A DNA stretch of 13,938 nucleotides from CAYRTD01 sp964426915 (GTDB taxonomy: Bacteria > Bacteroidota > Bacteroidia > Bacteroidales > GCA-2748055), in contig CAYRTD010000111.1 in assembly GCA_964426915.1 (NCBI GenBank), positions 1-13,938 on the forward strand. Direction: 5' to 3'. The notes under the pieces were generated by a model, which saw only the letters and a list, made by a program, of their open reading frames with translations, searched no databases and was not told where the DNA came from. The position numbers and the translations under genes were made by a program. Of the stretch, positions 1 through 6,590 are shown in pieces. How positions within the stretch are numbered: position 1 is the first letter of the stretch; every line of letters starts with the position of its first letter.

Positions 1-166
1 TATGGGTTTATGGGGTTATGGGTTTATGGGGTTATGGGTTTATGGGGTTATGGGGTTATGGGGTTATGGGGTTATGGGTTATGGTTTATGGGGTTATGGG
101 GTTATGGGTTTATGGGTTTATTGGGTTATGAGGTTATGGGGTTATGGGGTTATGGGGTTATGGATT
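1..166. repeat. 8-bp G-rich tandem array (TATGGGKT)n
   Basis: About 21 head-to-tail units run from the window edge, so the array probably continues to the left. Two unit types dominate, TATGGGTT and TATGGGGT. The first six units strictly alternate, and later blocks are uniform TATGGGGT (41-72, 135-158). Two units are 7 bp (73-79 and 80-86), and the last ones decay (TATTGGGT, TATGAGGT, TATGGATT). The + strand has no C from 1 to 176. Runs of GGGG recur every 8 nt separated by TTAT, so several intramolecular G-quadruplexes are possible. The array is open in one + frame only because the unit lacks stop codons; it looks non-coding. Confidence 0.95.
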
Positions 167-180
167 TATGAAAGGTCACA

Positions 181-357
181 CCGATTACCCATTACCGATC
201 ACCGATCTTACCGATCACCGATTACCGATCACCGATCACCGATCACCGATTACCGATCACCGATCACCGATTACCGATCACCGATTACCGATTACCGATC
301 ACCGATCACCGATCACCGATCACCGATCACCGATCACCGATCACCGATCACCTATTA
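181..357. repeat. 7-bp tandem array (CCGATYA)n
   Basis: About 25 units of CCGATCA or CCGATTA. The left half mixes both types and has a 9-nt unit at 202-210 and a variant CCCATTA at 188-194. The right end (295-350) is eight identical CCGATCA copies, closed by CCTATTA. Every C-type unit carries GATC, giving about 17 GATC sites in 160 bp. The array is flanked by TATGGATTTA (159-168) and TATGGGTTTA (356-365), which differ at one base and resemble the neighbouring 8-bp array. This suggests that the 7-bp array arose in, or was inserted into, the older array. Confidence 0.95.
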
Positions 358-365
358 TGGGTTTA

Positions 366-545
366 ATCGTTTATTCTAAAATGCTAATCCGGAAAATTGC
401 ATCAGTACAAAAAAGCAACTGGGATAGAACATATTAAAGTAAAAATTGTATGTAAATAAAGAAACCGGACCGGACACCATAAGAGAGAGACTCCTTTTTT
501 TTGATTACCTGAGTATTTACAAATCTAAATTTAACAGGATAAGGT
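366..545. other. Gap between the arrays and the SDR gene
   Basis: Unique AT-rich sequence with no convincing ORF. There is a weak promoter candidate: TTTG at 500-503 and TAAATTTA at 526-533, one base off TAnnTTTG with a 22-nt spacer, slightly longer than usual. It probably holds the promoter of the downstream dehydrogenase gene, but I cannot place it firmly. Confidence 0.35.
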
Positions 546-1400
546 ATGGAAAATTCAAAAGGAAAAGCAGAAAATAATCCAAAACCCAATGCTATAATTG
601 AAAAATTACTTCGGGGACAAAAAGCCCTTGTTACCGGCGGTAATTCGGGTATTGGCAAAGGAATTGCTACTGCCATCGGTAAAGCAGGTGCCGATGTTGT
701 TGTCAATTACATCTCAGGTGATGATGAAGCCCAAAAGGTGGTCGATGAGATAGAGAAATCAGGTAGTCATTCCTATAAGTTTAAAGCCGATGTTTCAGAT
801 GAAAAAGAAGTTCAGGATATGTTTGAGACTATGTTTGACAGATTCGGCACCATTGACATACTTATTAACAATGCGGGGATTCAAAGGGATGCTCCCATAG
901 ATGAAATGACTCTTGATCAATGGAATATGGTCCTCAATGTTAATCTGACCGGTCAGTTCCTATGTGCACGGGAAGCCATAAAAGAGTTTAAAAGACGTGG
1001 AGTTAACAGCGATGTATCATGCGCTGCCGGAAAGATCATTTGTATTAGTTCGGTACATGAAGTTATACCATGGGCCGGTCATGCCAATTATGCCGCATCA
1101 AAAGGAGGAGTAATGCTTCTGATGAAAAGCATGGCCCAGGAAGTAGCATCTCAGCGAATCAGGGTGAATAGCATTGCACCTGGAGCAATAAAAACTCCTA
1201 TAAATAAAAATGCATGGGAGACAGAAAAAGCATATAATCATTTAATGAAGCTGGTACCTTACCAAAGGATAGGAGAAGTGGATGACATTGGCAGGGCTGC
1301 TGTATGGCTGGCTTCCGACAACTCAGATTACGTTACCGGCACAAGTCTTATTGTTGACGGAGGAATGACCTTGTATCCGGGGTTTGCCACAGGCGGCTAG
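546..1400 (+). CDS. SDR oxidoreductase, glucose 1-dehydrogenase-like
   Basis: A 284-residue classical short-chain dehydrogenase/reductase, a cytosolic NAD(P)-dependent oxidoreductase. The cofactor motif TGGNSGIG is at residues 30-37, the acidic D82-V83 follows strand 3, NNAG is at 108-111, and the catalytic residues are S169, Y182 and K186 (YAASK). The segment SSVHEVIPW before the active Tyr and the tail GGMTLYPGF closely resemble Bacillus glucose 1-dehydrogenase (beta-D-glucose to gluconolactone), so that subfamily is my best call. Substrate cannot be fixed from sequence. It has about 20 extra N-terminal residues and a short insertion near 151-162 relative to the 261-residue Bacillus enzyme as I recall it. 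The start is the first ATG, 13 nt after an imperfect purine stretch. It stands alone, with its own terminator at 1512-1549. Confidence 0.85.
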   Translation: MENSKGKAENNPKPNAIIEKLLRGQKALVTGGNSGIGKGIATAIGKAGADVVVNYISGDDEAQKVVDEIEKSGSHSYKFKADVSDEKEVQDMFETMFDRFGTIDILINNAGIQRDAPIDEMTLDQWNMVLNVNLTGQFLCAREAIKEFKRRGVNSDVSCAAGKIICISSVHEVIPWAGHANYAASKGGVMLLMKSMAQEVASQRIRVNSIAPGAIKTPINKNAWETEKAYNHLMKLVPYQRIGEVDDIGRAAVWLASDNSDYVTGTSLIVDGGMTLYPGFATGG

Positions 1401-1511
1401 TAAAAAACGAATACGCTGAAAGAAACAGGTTGCAATCACTCTTATGTATAAAGTTAAGGGATATAATGCATCTGCAGGCAACTGGTTTTGGGGAAAATAC
1501 GGAGCTGATGG

Positions 1512-1549
1512 GGAAGCATAAGGATAACAATCCGGATTGCTTCCTTTTT
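1512..1549 (+). terminator. Intrinsic terminator after the SDR gene
   Basis: GGAAGCA (1512-1518) pairs perfectly with TGCTTCC (1538-1544), directly followed by five T. The enclosed 19 nt form a second small stem, GGAT (1522-1525) with ATCC (1530-1533). It lies 112 nt past the SDR stop and just before the end of the convergent gene. The minus strand lacks a U tract, so it probably serves the SDR gene only. Confidence 0.6.
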
Positions 1550-1554
1550 CTGAT

Positions 1555-1851
1555 TTACAGAATTTTTTCTATTCCGATTTTGGCTCCTCTTTTAACAAAT
1601 AATTTCATGACTCCTGCTGTGGCTCCAATAAATGCCGCCCATCCGATTGCTTCACCCCAGCTTATATCCTCATCTTCCCACGGATTTACGGGCAACTTCC
1701 TTTTAAAACCTTCTTCAAAGATTTTCTCGGCAACTCGTTTTAGTAAGTACGATCCAAGCAATGAAGTACCATGAATAGCCAGAATTTTTAATTCTTCTTT
1801 CACTTCCGAGCTATCTCTTTTAAGCTTCACATTTTTTTTCATATATTTCAT
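1555..1851 (-). CDS. DUF4235-like small membrane protein
   Basis: A 98-residue protein of unknown function. The C-terminal half (NPWEDEDISWGEAIGWAAF, then a small-residue hydrophobic stretch ending in KLFVKRGA) matches my memory of the DUF4235 family: a short hydrophobic segment, a polar acidic linker, a conserved SWGEA or similar, a Gly/Ala-rich membrane helix and an RGA ending. An amphipathic or membrane-dipping helix, LAIHGTSLLGSYLLKRVAEKIF, precedes the linker. The frame is open to an ATG at 1893, but the first residues there are His/Cys-rich and unlike the family. I prefer the ATG at 1851; the ATG at 1842 is equally possible. No partner gene suggests a role. It is convergent with the SDR gene and shares no operon. 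Confidence 0.65.
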   Translation of the reverse strand: MKYMKKNVKLKRDSSEVKEELKILAIHGTSLLGSYLLKRVAEKIFEEGFKRKLPVNPWEDEDISWGEAIGWAAFIGATAGVMKLFVKRGAKIGIEKIL

Positions 1852-1893
1852 TATTATGCATATATTATAATGATGGCATGGATGGCATGACAC

Positions 1894-2207
1894 GATACCT
1901 TGCCTTAACCATATTATTCATAGTTTAACATTTTGAGTCAAATTATTCATATCCGGGACTATTTTTCATAATATTAAAAACAACCATGCCAGTCATTGAA
2001 AAACTGCAAGACATTTTTTCAATACCCTAAATTTTAATTCATTGCAAAATTATAAAAACCTAAAACAGTAATTAGGATGGGGAATAATTCCTACAAAGAT
2101 CAGGTAGAAATCACCCCAACCTAAAGGGAAAATTCAAATATTTAGAAATGTGAGCATACCGGCATAGAAAAATCTGGAGTAGAAATGAAAAACGGCTTTT
2201 ATATATA
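1894..2207. other. Intergenic DNA between DUF4235 gene and rpsF promoter
   Basis: About 310 nt of AT-rich DNA with no ORF of note on either strand. It must carry the promoter for the minus-strand DUF4235 gene, but I see no clear TTTG / TAnnTTTG pair there. Its only striking content is the nested inverted repeat at 2072-2124. Confidence 0.5.
2072..2124. other. Nested inverted repeat, possible structured RNA
   Basis: TTAGGATGGGG (2072-2082) pairs with CCCCAACCTAA (2114-2124), 11 positions with a single A-A mismatch. Inside, TTCCTAC (2088-2094) pairs with GTAGAA (2104-2109) around one bulged C, closing a 9-nt loop. The structure lies upstream of the mapped rpsF promoter, so it should not be in the rpsF leader. 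There is no following T tract, so it is not a standard terminator. It could be part of an unrecognised small RNA or a short mobile-element relic. Confidence 0.45.
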
Positions 2208-2239
2208 TTTGTAATTATAAAAATATTATCCTATTTTTG
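2208..2239 (+). promoter_or_regulatory. Bacteroidota housekeeping promoter for rpsF operon
   Basis: TTTG at 2208-2211 and TATTTTTG at 2232-2239 match the Bacteroidota primary sigma consensus TTTG / TAnnTTTG exactly, with a 20-nt spacer in the expected range. Transcription would start near 2246, giving an AT-rich leader of about 35 nt before the rpsF ATG. Confidence 0.8.
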
Positions 2240-2280
2240 CGAACCTTTTTGAATTAAAAATAATTAAAAAATTAATTACT

Positions 2281-2637
2281 ATGTTGAATCATTATGAAAC
2301 CGTTTTCATTGCAACTCCCGTTTTGTCTGAGGCTCAGATGAAGGAAGCGGTTGAAAAATTCAAGGGCATTATTACCGGTAATGGAGGTAATATTGTACAT
2401 GAAGAAAGTTGGGGATTAAAGAAATTAGCCTACCCCATTCAGAAAAAATCAACCGGATTCTATCATCTTATTGAGTTTGAAGCACCAGGTGAGTTAGTTG
2501 ATAACCTGGAACTCCAGTTCCGCAGAGATGAGCGTATACTGCGTTTCATGACAGTTAAAATGGAAAAGTACGCGGTTCAGTACGCTAATAAGAAAAGAGC
2601 TAAAGTAGAATCAGAAAAGAATAAGGAGGAAAAATAA
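2281..2637 (+). CDS. rpsF: 30S ribosomal protein bS6
   Basis: 118 residues, slightly short of the E. coli protein. bS6 binds 16S rRNA with bS18 on the platform of the small subunit. The family signature GLKKLAYPIQ is at 45-54, and RRDERILRFMTVKMEKYA lies at 81-98, followed by a Lys/Glu-rich tail. First gene of the rpsF-rpsR-rplI operon. Its ATG has no Shine-Dalgarno sequence, only A/T-rich leader, unlike the two downstream genes. Its stop codon overlaps the rpsR start by one base (TAATG). I see no CCG-containing hairpin of the S6:S18 leader type, and the predicted leader is too short to hold one. Confidence 0.97.
   Translation: MLNHYETVFIATPVLSEAQMKEAVEKFKGIITGNGGNIVHEESWGLKKLAYPIQKKSTGFYHLIEFEAPGELVDNLELQFRRDERILRFMTVKMEKYAVQYANKKRAKVESEKNKEEK
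2623..2629 (+). promoter_or_regulatory. Strong Shine-Dalgarno of rpsR
   Basis: AAGGAGG lies inside the end of rpsF, 7 nt before the rpsR ATG, complementary to the anti-SD CCUCCUU at all 7 positions. Such sequences are rare before Bacteroidota genes; only this one and the rplI site occur before a gene start in this window. Confidence 0.85.
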
Positions 2638-2906
2638 TGGCACAACCTACATCAGAAATCAGATACCTCACTCCCCCAACGGTTGAGATAAAAAAGAAAA
2701 AATATTGCCGGTTCAGGAAGAACAGGATAAAGTATATCGATTATAAAGACCCTGATTTTCTTAAAAAGTTTCTTAACGAACAGGGAAAGATTCTTCCACG
2801 CAGAGTTACCGGAACTTCACTGAAATATCAGAGAAAAGTGGCCAATGCAATTAAGAGAGCACGCCATATTGCCATTCTGCCATATGTAACCGATCTTTTA
2901 AAATAA
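2637..2906 (+). CDS. rpsR: 30S ribosomal protein bS18
   Basis: 89 residues. bS18 forms a heterodimer with bS6 on the 30S platform. The characteristic block runs from IDYKD (34-38) through LPRRVTGTSLKYQRKV (53-68). The N-terminal 15 residues before the basic cluster KKKKYCRFRKNR are a modest extension. The start overlaps the rpsF stop by one base and is preceded by a strong Shine-Dalgarno site, so both translational coupling and direct SD recruitment are possible. In the published Flavobacterium johnsoniae ribosome structure, bS18 together with bS6 and bS21 forms the pocket that sequesters the 16S anti-SD, which makes the SD in front of this gene notable. Confidence 0.97.
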   Translation: MAQPTSEIRYLTPPTVEIKKKKYCRFRKNRIKYIDYKDPDFLKKFLNEQGKILPRRVTGTSLKYQRKVANAIKRARHIAILPYVTDLLK

Positions 2907-2908
2907 TC

Positions 2909-2914
2909 AGGAGG
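2909..2914 (+). promoter_or_regulatory. Shine-Dalgarno of rplI
   Basis: AGGAGG sits in the 15-nt rpsR-rplI gap, 7 nt before the rplI ATG. The spacing is identical to that of the rpsR site. Confidence 0.85.
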
Positions 2915-2921
2915 AAAATAA

Positions 2922-3368
2922 ATGGACATTATATTAAAAGAAGATATAGCTAATTTAGGTAACAAGGATGATCTGGTAAATGTAAAAGACGGCTATGCGC
3001 GCAACTATCTCATACCTAGAGGTATGGCTATAAATGCCACCGCCTCTGTCAAGAAGATGCACGAAGAAATACTTCGTCAGAGGTCTCACAAAGAAGAAAA
3101 ACTTCGCGAAGAAGCCGAAAAAACAGCCAGGAAACTTGAAGATGTTTCTCTCACCATCGGTGCAAAAACCAGCACAAAAGGAAAGATATTTGGTTCGGTT
3201 AATACCATTCAGATTTCAGAAAGCCTGAAAGAAAAAGGATTCGATATTGACCGGAAAAATATCACAATAAAAGAAGATCTTATCAAGGAAGTTGGGTCCT
3301 ACACCGCCAAAGTGAAATTGTACAAGGACGTTCAGGTAGAAATACCTTTTGAGATCGTCGCAGAATAA
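2922..3368 (+). CDS. rplI: 50S ribosomal protein bL9
   Basis: 148 residues, the full family length. bL9 binds domain V of 23S rRNA near the L1 stalk and reaches toward a neighbouring ribosome. The N-terminal rRNA-binding domain carries the family signature from G13 to A36, including KDGYARNYLIPRG. A long charged connecting helix (about 41-76) leads to the C-terminal domain with the conserved GKIFGSVNTIQI. It is last in the operon, 15 nt after rpsR, with an AGGAGG site, and is followed by a terminator at 3395-3427. Confidence 0.97.
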   Translation: MDIILKEDIANLGNKDDLVNVKDGYARNYLIPRGMAINATASVKKMHEEILRQRSHKEEKLREEAEKTARKLEDVSLTIGAKTSTKGKIFGSVNTIQISESLKEKGFDIDRKNITIKEDLIKEVGSYTAKVKLYKDVQVEIPFEIVAE

Positions 3369-3394
3369 TACTTCTTATGAAATAAGGTAAAAGA

Positions 3395-3427
3395 GGATGT
3401 CTTACATGTAAGACACCCTTTTTTTTT
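3395..3427 (+). terminator. Terminator of the rpsF operon
   Basis: GGATGTCTTA (3395-3404) pairs with TAAGACACCC (3409-3418) across a CATG loop with one mismatch, followed by nine T (3419-3427). The core GTCTTACATGTAAGAC is a perfect 16-bp palindrome. Read from the minus strand the hairpin is followed by CTCTTTTACC, so it may also stop transcription from the convergent ridA. Confidence 0.85.
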
Positions 3428-3450
3428 CATTACGGGCAAACCAAAAAAAT

Positions 3451-3828
3451 TTACCTCACCGCAACTGTTTCAATCTCGATCAGCGCTCCCAGTGGAAGAT
3501 CTTTGACAGCAAATGCCGCCCGTGCAGGCATTTCTTCCCGGTAATACTGTGCATAGATTTGGTTCATGGCCTGAAAATCTTCAATATTGGCCAGAAGGCA
3601 GGTAGATTTTACCACATCGGCAAAAGAATAGCCGGCAGCATCCAGAATAGCTTCAATATTCTTCATCACCCTGAGTGTTTGTTCTTTTATTCCTCCTGCT
3701 ACTACCTTACCGGAAACCGGATCGACCGGAACCTGCCCGGAAATATACAACGTTCCTTTTATCTCAACCGCCTGTGAATAGGGCCCTACTGCTGCAGGAG
3801 CATGGCTTGTGGATATTATTTTTTTCAT
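3451..3828 (-). CDS. ridA: RidA family enamine/imine deaminase
   Basis: 125 residues, full length for the family. RidA hydrolyses reactive enamine/imine intermediates such as 2-aminoacrylate released by PLP-dependent dehydratases, as a cytosolic trimer. GPYSQA at 15-20 holds the conserved Y17. R103 in PARAAFAV is the catalytic arginine (E. coli R105), and E118 in LIEIE corresponds to E. coli E120. The C-terminal YjgF signature is complete. It is on the same strand as lptD, 116 nt downstream of it, with a palindrome at the lptD stop between them, so it may or may not be co-transcribed. No clear promoter consensus is visible in the gap. Confidence 0.95.
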   Translation of the reverse strand: MKKIISTSHAPAAVGPYSQAVEIKGTLYISGQVPVDPVSGKVVAGGIKEQTLRVMKNIEAILDAAGYSFADVVKSTCLLANIEDFQAMNQIYAQYYREEMPARAAFAVKDLPLGALIEIETVAVR

Positions 3829-3936
3829 AGTACCTGAGTTTGATTTGGTTAAAGTTTCAAGAAAATTTAATCATTCAATTTACGAATAATCCGGGATAAA
3901 GCTTTTAAGAAAAATAAAAATACAAATTTTGTCCGG

Positions 3937-3957
3937 GGATAATTTTAAAAATTATCC
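3937..3957 (-). other. Perfect inverted repeat over the lptD stop
   Basis: GGATAATTTT (3937-3946) and AAAATTATCC (3948-3957) are exact inverted copies around a single base, and the lptD stop codon (3945-3947) sits in the middle. As RNA this would be a 9-bp AT-rich hairpin. No T tract follows on the minus strand, so it may protect the 3' end or attenuate read-through into ridA rather than act as a standard terminator. Confidence 0.5.
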
Positions 3958-6590
3958 TGCCATGGGATCCGTTTGTTGTATTTCAAATCCTGAAGAATGG
4001 CTGATTTAGCATTTATCTGAAAATTAAAAGATTTGAAAACACCGAAGGGAACGGCTGTAAGACGCATTTCCCAGCAGTGAAGGTCACGGTAAATGCTTAA
4101 ATTTGACGTTGTCACTTTATCTGATTTAAAATCATACCCCGTATTAAACCCGATTTTCCATTTGGGAGTGAGGCTGAAATCTCCGGAAAGCCTTAAAGTC
4201 TGAATGACACTTGACTCTTCCCTGGGCTTCGAATAGCGCAGGCTATAATCGACCCGTAAGCTCCAGGGTATATTAAAATCAACATATTCCGACAGGTAAT
4301 AATCTTCATCAAATGTATCGTATTCATTTCCGGGTGCCCGAACGCCCTGGGGTATATTTTCAATGGGGTCGGGCTCTTCTTCGCTTTCTCCTCCTTTCTT
4401 TTTGGATCCTCCACGTAAGTTCAGTCCCATTGACAGACTTGCATTAGTTAGCCTGGCAATCTTGCCACTCTTGCTAAACTCAGAAACATTGATCCTCCTG
4501 TATTCATCATTAAGAGCATAGGGATCGAAAGCTCCGTTAAGTCGAATACTTAATTTTCGTTTAAGAATGCTTGTACTGGCATTGAAGGTAACAGGATTGA
4601 ATTTAATCGAATCCTGAAAATCAACATTTGTCCTGAAATTGAAATTATCAATAATCTTCACTTTTGTCAATTCGTCTGTAGTATCAGATCTGGACTTAAC
4701 TTTAGCTTCCAGGTTATTATTCAGCGACAGGGACATGGTCGCGCTGCTTCTTCCAAGGGTTGGAGTGCCGTAAAGACCATTTTGGAAAATACTGTATCTG
4801 TCCACCACTTCACCGCTTTCATTTTTTAACTCACGATAATAATCCGGAACAATGGAGGAAACATCGGGAATATAACTAAAACTCACATTGGGTGACATAA
4901 CGTGCCTGATTACCTGAATCCTGCTGTTTTCGCGAAACTGAAACATTCCATATAATTTCGGAGAAAGCGATGCTCCAACTGAGGGGTAATAAGCATGTGC
5001 ATAATAAAGACCGTCCCTCTCTTCTGTATAAATGGAATCTGCATCACCGGCAGCATTTGGCACAAGATGTTTACGGATTGATTTTGTATATGCCACACCC
5101 CGGTAAGTTAAATTAGGAGAAAAGGTAAATGCATTGGCTCTTTTGGGTTTAAAATTCCATGTTACCGGCACCCTGTGCTCGAAGCCATTACGCATATCCG
5201 ACCATACCTGGTTAGTGAAGAGTAATGAATCATTGGTATTTATCCTGTTATCGAGATTGCTGCTATACCTTAACTGGATATCATTCCAGAATCCATCTCT
5301 GCCACCTCCGGTCTTTGAACGGAAAGGAAAAAAAGATGAAGTTGTCAGCGACATTTTGGGAAGGTTCATGTTAACTCCCCCCGTATTACTATTTTGTGAA
5401 TGATTGGCACTAATGGAAAAATTGATATCCTTCAATCTTTTCTGATATGAAATACTCGACTGTTTGGTATTGGTTAGTGCATTTGTCAGAATTCGGCTAT
5501 GGTTCCGGTCAAATCTCTGACTGGATAGATTTACACTTGCCCGGAATGTCTGGGTGGGATTCGCTTTAGCATCCTGGTTGTGAGACCACATAACAGAATA
5601 ATCCTTTCCAACAGAATAATTCTCAAGGCCCTTTTCCCCGCTTATGTTTCTGTAAAACCGGGCATTAAAGCTGCCATTATATTTATATCTCTTCCGGTAA
5701 TTAGTTCCGGCTCTCAGACCCCAGGTTCCATTGGTATAAATATCGCCGGTAACAGTGAGATCCAGGTAATCATTGACGGCAAGGTAATACCCTCCGTTCC
5801 GGAGATAAAACCCCCTTCTCGCTTCCTCTCCGTATTGTGGAATAAGTATTCCGGAAGTATTTGTTTTGGTGTTGGGGAAAAAACCAAAAGGAAGTCCTAT
5901 TGGTAATGGGACATCTTCAAGAACCAGATAGGCAGGACCCGATATGATCTTATCACCGGGGATGGATTTTGCCTTTGTCAGGGCCACATAAAAATGCGGG
6001 TGTTCAGCATCACAAGTAGTATATTTACCATCTTTAAGGTGAATATGGCCCATTTCATCCTTTTTGGTCTTCTCAGCATGAAGATACCCTCCCTCCTGCT
6101 CTGTCATTACCGCTTCAATGTAACCTTTCCTGCTATTAAAATTATACCGTAACCGTTGTGCCTCCATTTCCTGGCCCGCATCCTTAAAAATGGGCTTTCC
6201 TGCAATTTTACCGGTGGAATCGGGTAATCCTTTTGCAAATACTTCATTGTTGGTCATATCCAGCTCAATATAATCGGCAGTAAGTTCCATATCAATATAA
6301 CTAACCCTGGCATTCTTATACAAAAAAACCTTTCTTTTATCCATGCCAAACACCACGGAATCTTTCGCATTATAAACCACTTCTGCATCAATGGTTCCTG
6401 CGGGTTCTTTTTTCAGAGTATCATTTACGAGAGAATCCTGATTCAGAAAATCAGACGGAGTCATAATGCTGGTATCGGCATAAATATTTTCCTGCCGGGC
6501 AGTATCAGCAACTTCCTGTCCAAATGATGTATTGTTGAAAAGAATGAAGATTGTTAATACAATATATGGTATATGGTTTATATTATGCAA
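3945..6590 (-). CDS. lptD: LPS-assembly outer membrane protein LptD (Bacteroidota type)
   Basis: 881 residues; inserts lipopolysaccharide into the outer leaflet of the outer membrane. Residues 1-24 form a signal peptide (hydrophobic PYIVLTIFILF, likely cut after SFG). An OstA/LptA-like beta-jellyroll region (about 66-215, with DAEVVYNAKDSVVF and ADYIELDMTNNEVFAKG) receives LPS from LptA, then a long beta-barrel rich in alternating aromatic strands follows. GPAYLVLEDVPLPIGLPFGF (218-237) is typical of the family. Only two cysteines exist, C193 in the N-terminal domain and C839 near the last strands. The start codon is TTG: a TAG lies four codons upstream, no ATG occurs until residue 43, and starting there would remove the signal peptide. 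A charged Gly/Glu/Pro-rich stretch near residues 725-765 is probably a surface loop. Divergent from the amidase gene. Confidence 0.93.
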   Translation of the reverse strand: MHNINHIPYIVLTIFILFNNTSFGQEVADTARQENIYADTSIMTPSDFLNQDSLVNDTLKKEPAGTIDAEVVYNAKDSVVFGMDKRKVFLYKNARVSYIDMELTADYIELDMTNNEVFAKGLPDSTGKIAGKPIFKDAGQEMEAQRLRYNFNSRKGYIEAVMTEQEGGYLHAEKTKKDEMGHIHLKDGKYTTCDAEHPHFYVALTKAKSIPGDKIISGPAYLVLEDVPLPIGLPFGFFPNTKTNTSGILIPQYGEEARRGFYLRNGGYYLAVNDYLDLTVTGDIYTNGTWGLRAGTNYRKRYKYNGSFNARFYRNISGEKGLENYSVGKDYSVMWSHNQDAKANPTQTFRASVNLSSQRFDRNHSRILTNALTNTKQSSISYQKRLKDINFSISANHSQNSNTGGVNMNLPKMSLTTSSFFPFRSKTGGGRDGFWNDIQLRYSSNLDNRINTNDSLLFTNQVWSDMRNGFEHRVPVTWNFKPKRANAFTFSPNLTYRGVAYTKSIRKHLVPNAAGDADSIYTEERDGLYYAHAYYPSVGASLSPKLYGMFQFRENSRIQVIRHVMSPNVSFSYIPDVSSIVPDYYRELKNESGEVVDRYSIFQNGLYGTPTLGRSSATMSLSLNNNLEAKVKSRSDTTDELTKVKIIDNFNFRTNVDFQDSIKFNPVTFNASTSILKRKLSIRLNGAFDPYALNDEYRRINVSEFSKSGKIARLTNASLSMGLNLRGGSKKKGGESEEEPDPIENIPQGVRAPGNEYDTFDEDYYLSEYVDFNIPWSLRVDYSLRYSKPREESSVIQTLRLSGDFSLTPKWKIGFNTGYDFKSDKVTTSNLSIYRDLHCWEMRLTAVPFGVFKSFNFQINAKSAILQDLKYNKRIPWQDNF

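Noticed and set aside
181..357. CRISPR-like appearance of the regular CCGATYA array.
   Set aside because: Units are 7 bp and abut directly; there are no 23-47-bp repeats, no unique spacers and no cas genes.
2..437. Two overlapping + strand open frames with repetitive GYGVMGLW- and ITDHRSP-type peptides.
   Set aside because: They are translations of the 8-bp and 7-bp tandem arrays, whose units happen to lack stop codons; no start context and no non-repetitive domain.
2240..2280. S6:S18 autoregulatory RNA leader before rpsF.
   Set aside because: The leader predicted from the promoter is about 35 nt, AT-only in most parts, with no CCG-bearing hairpin.
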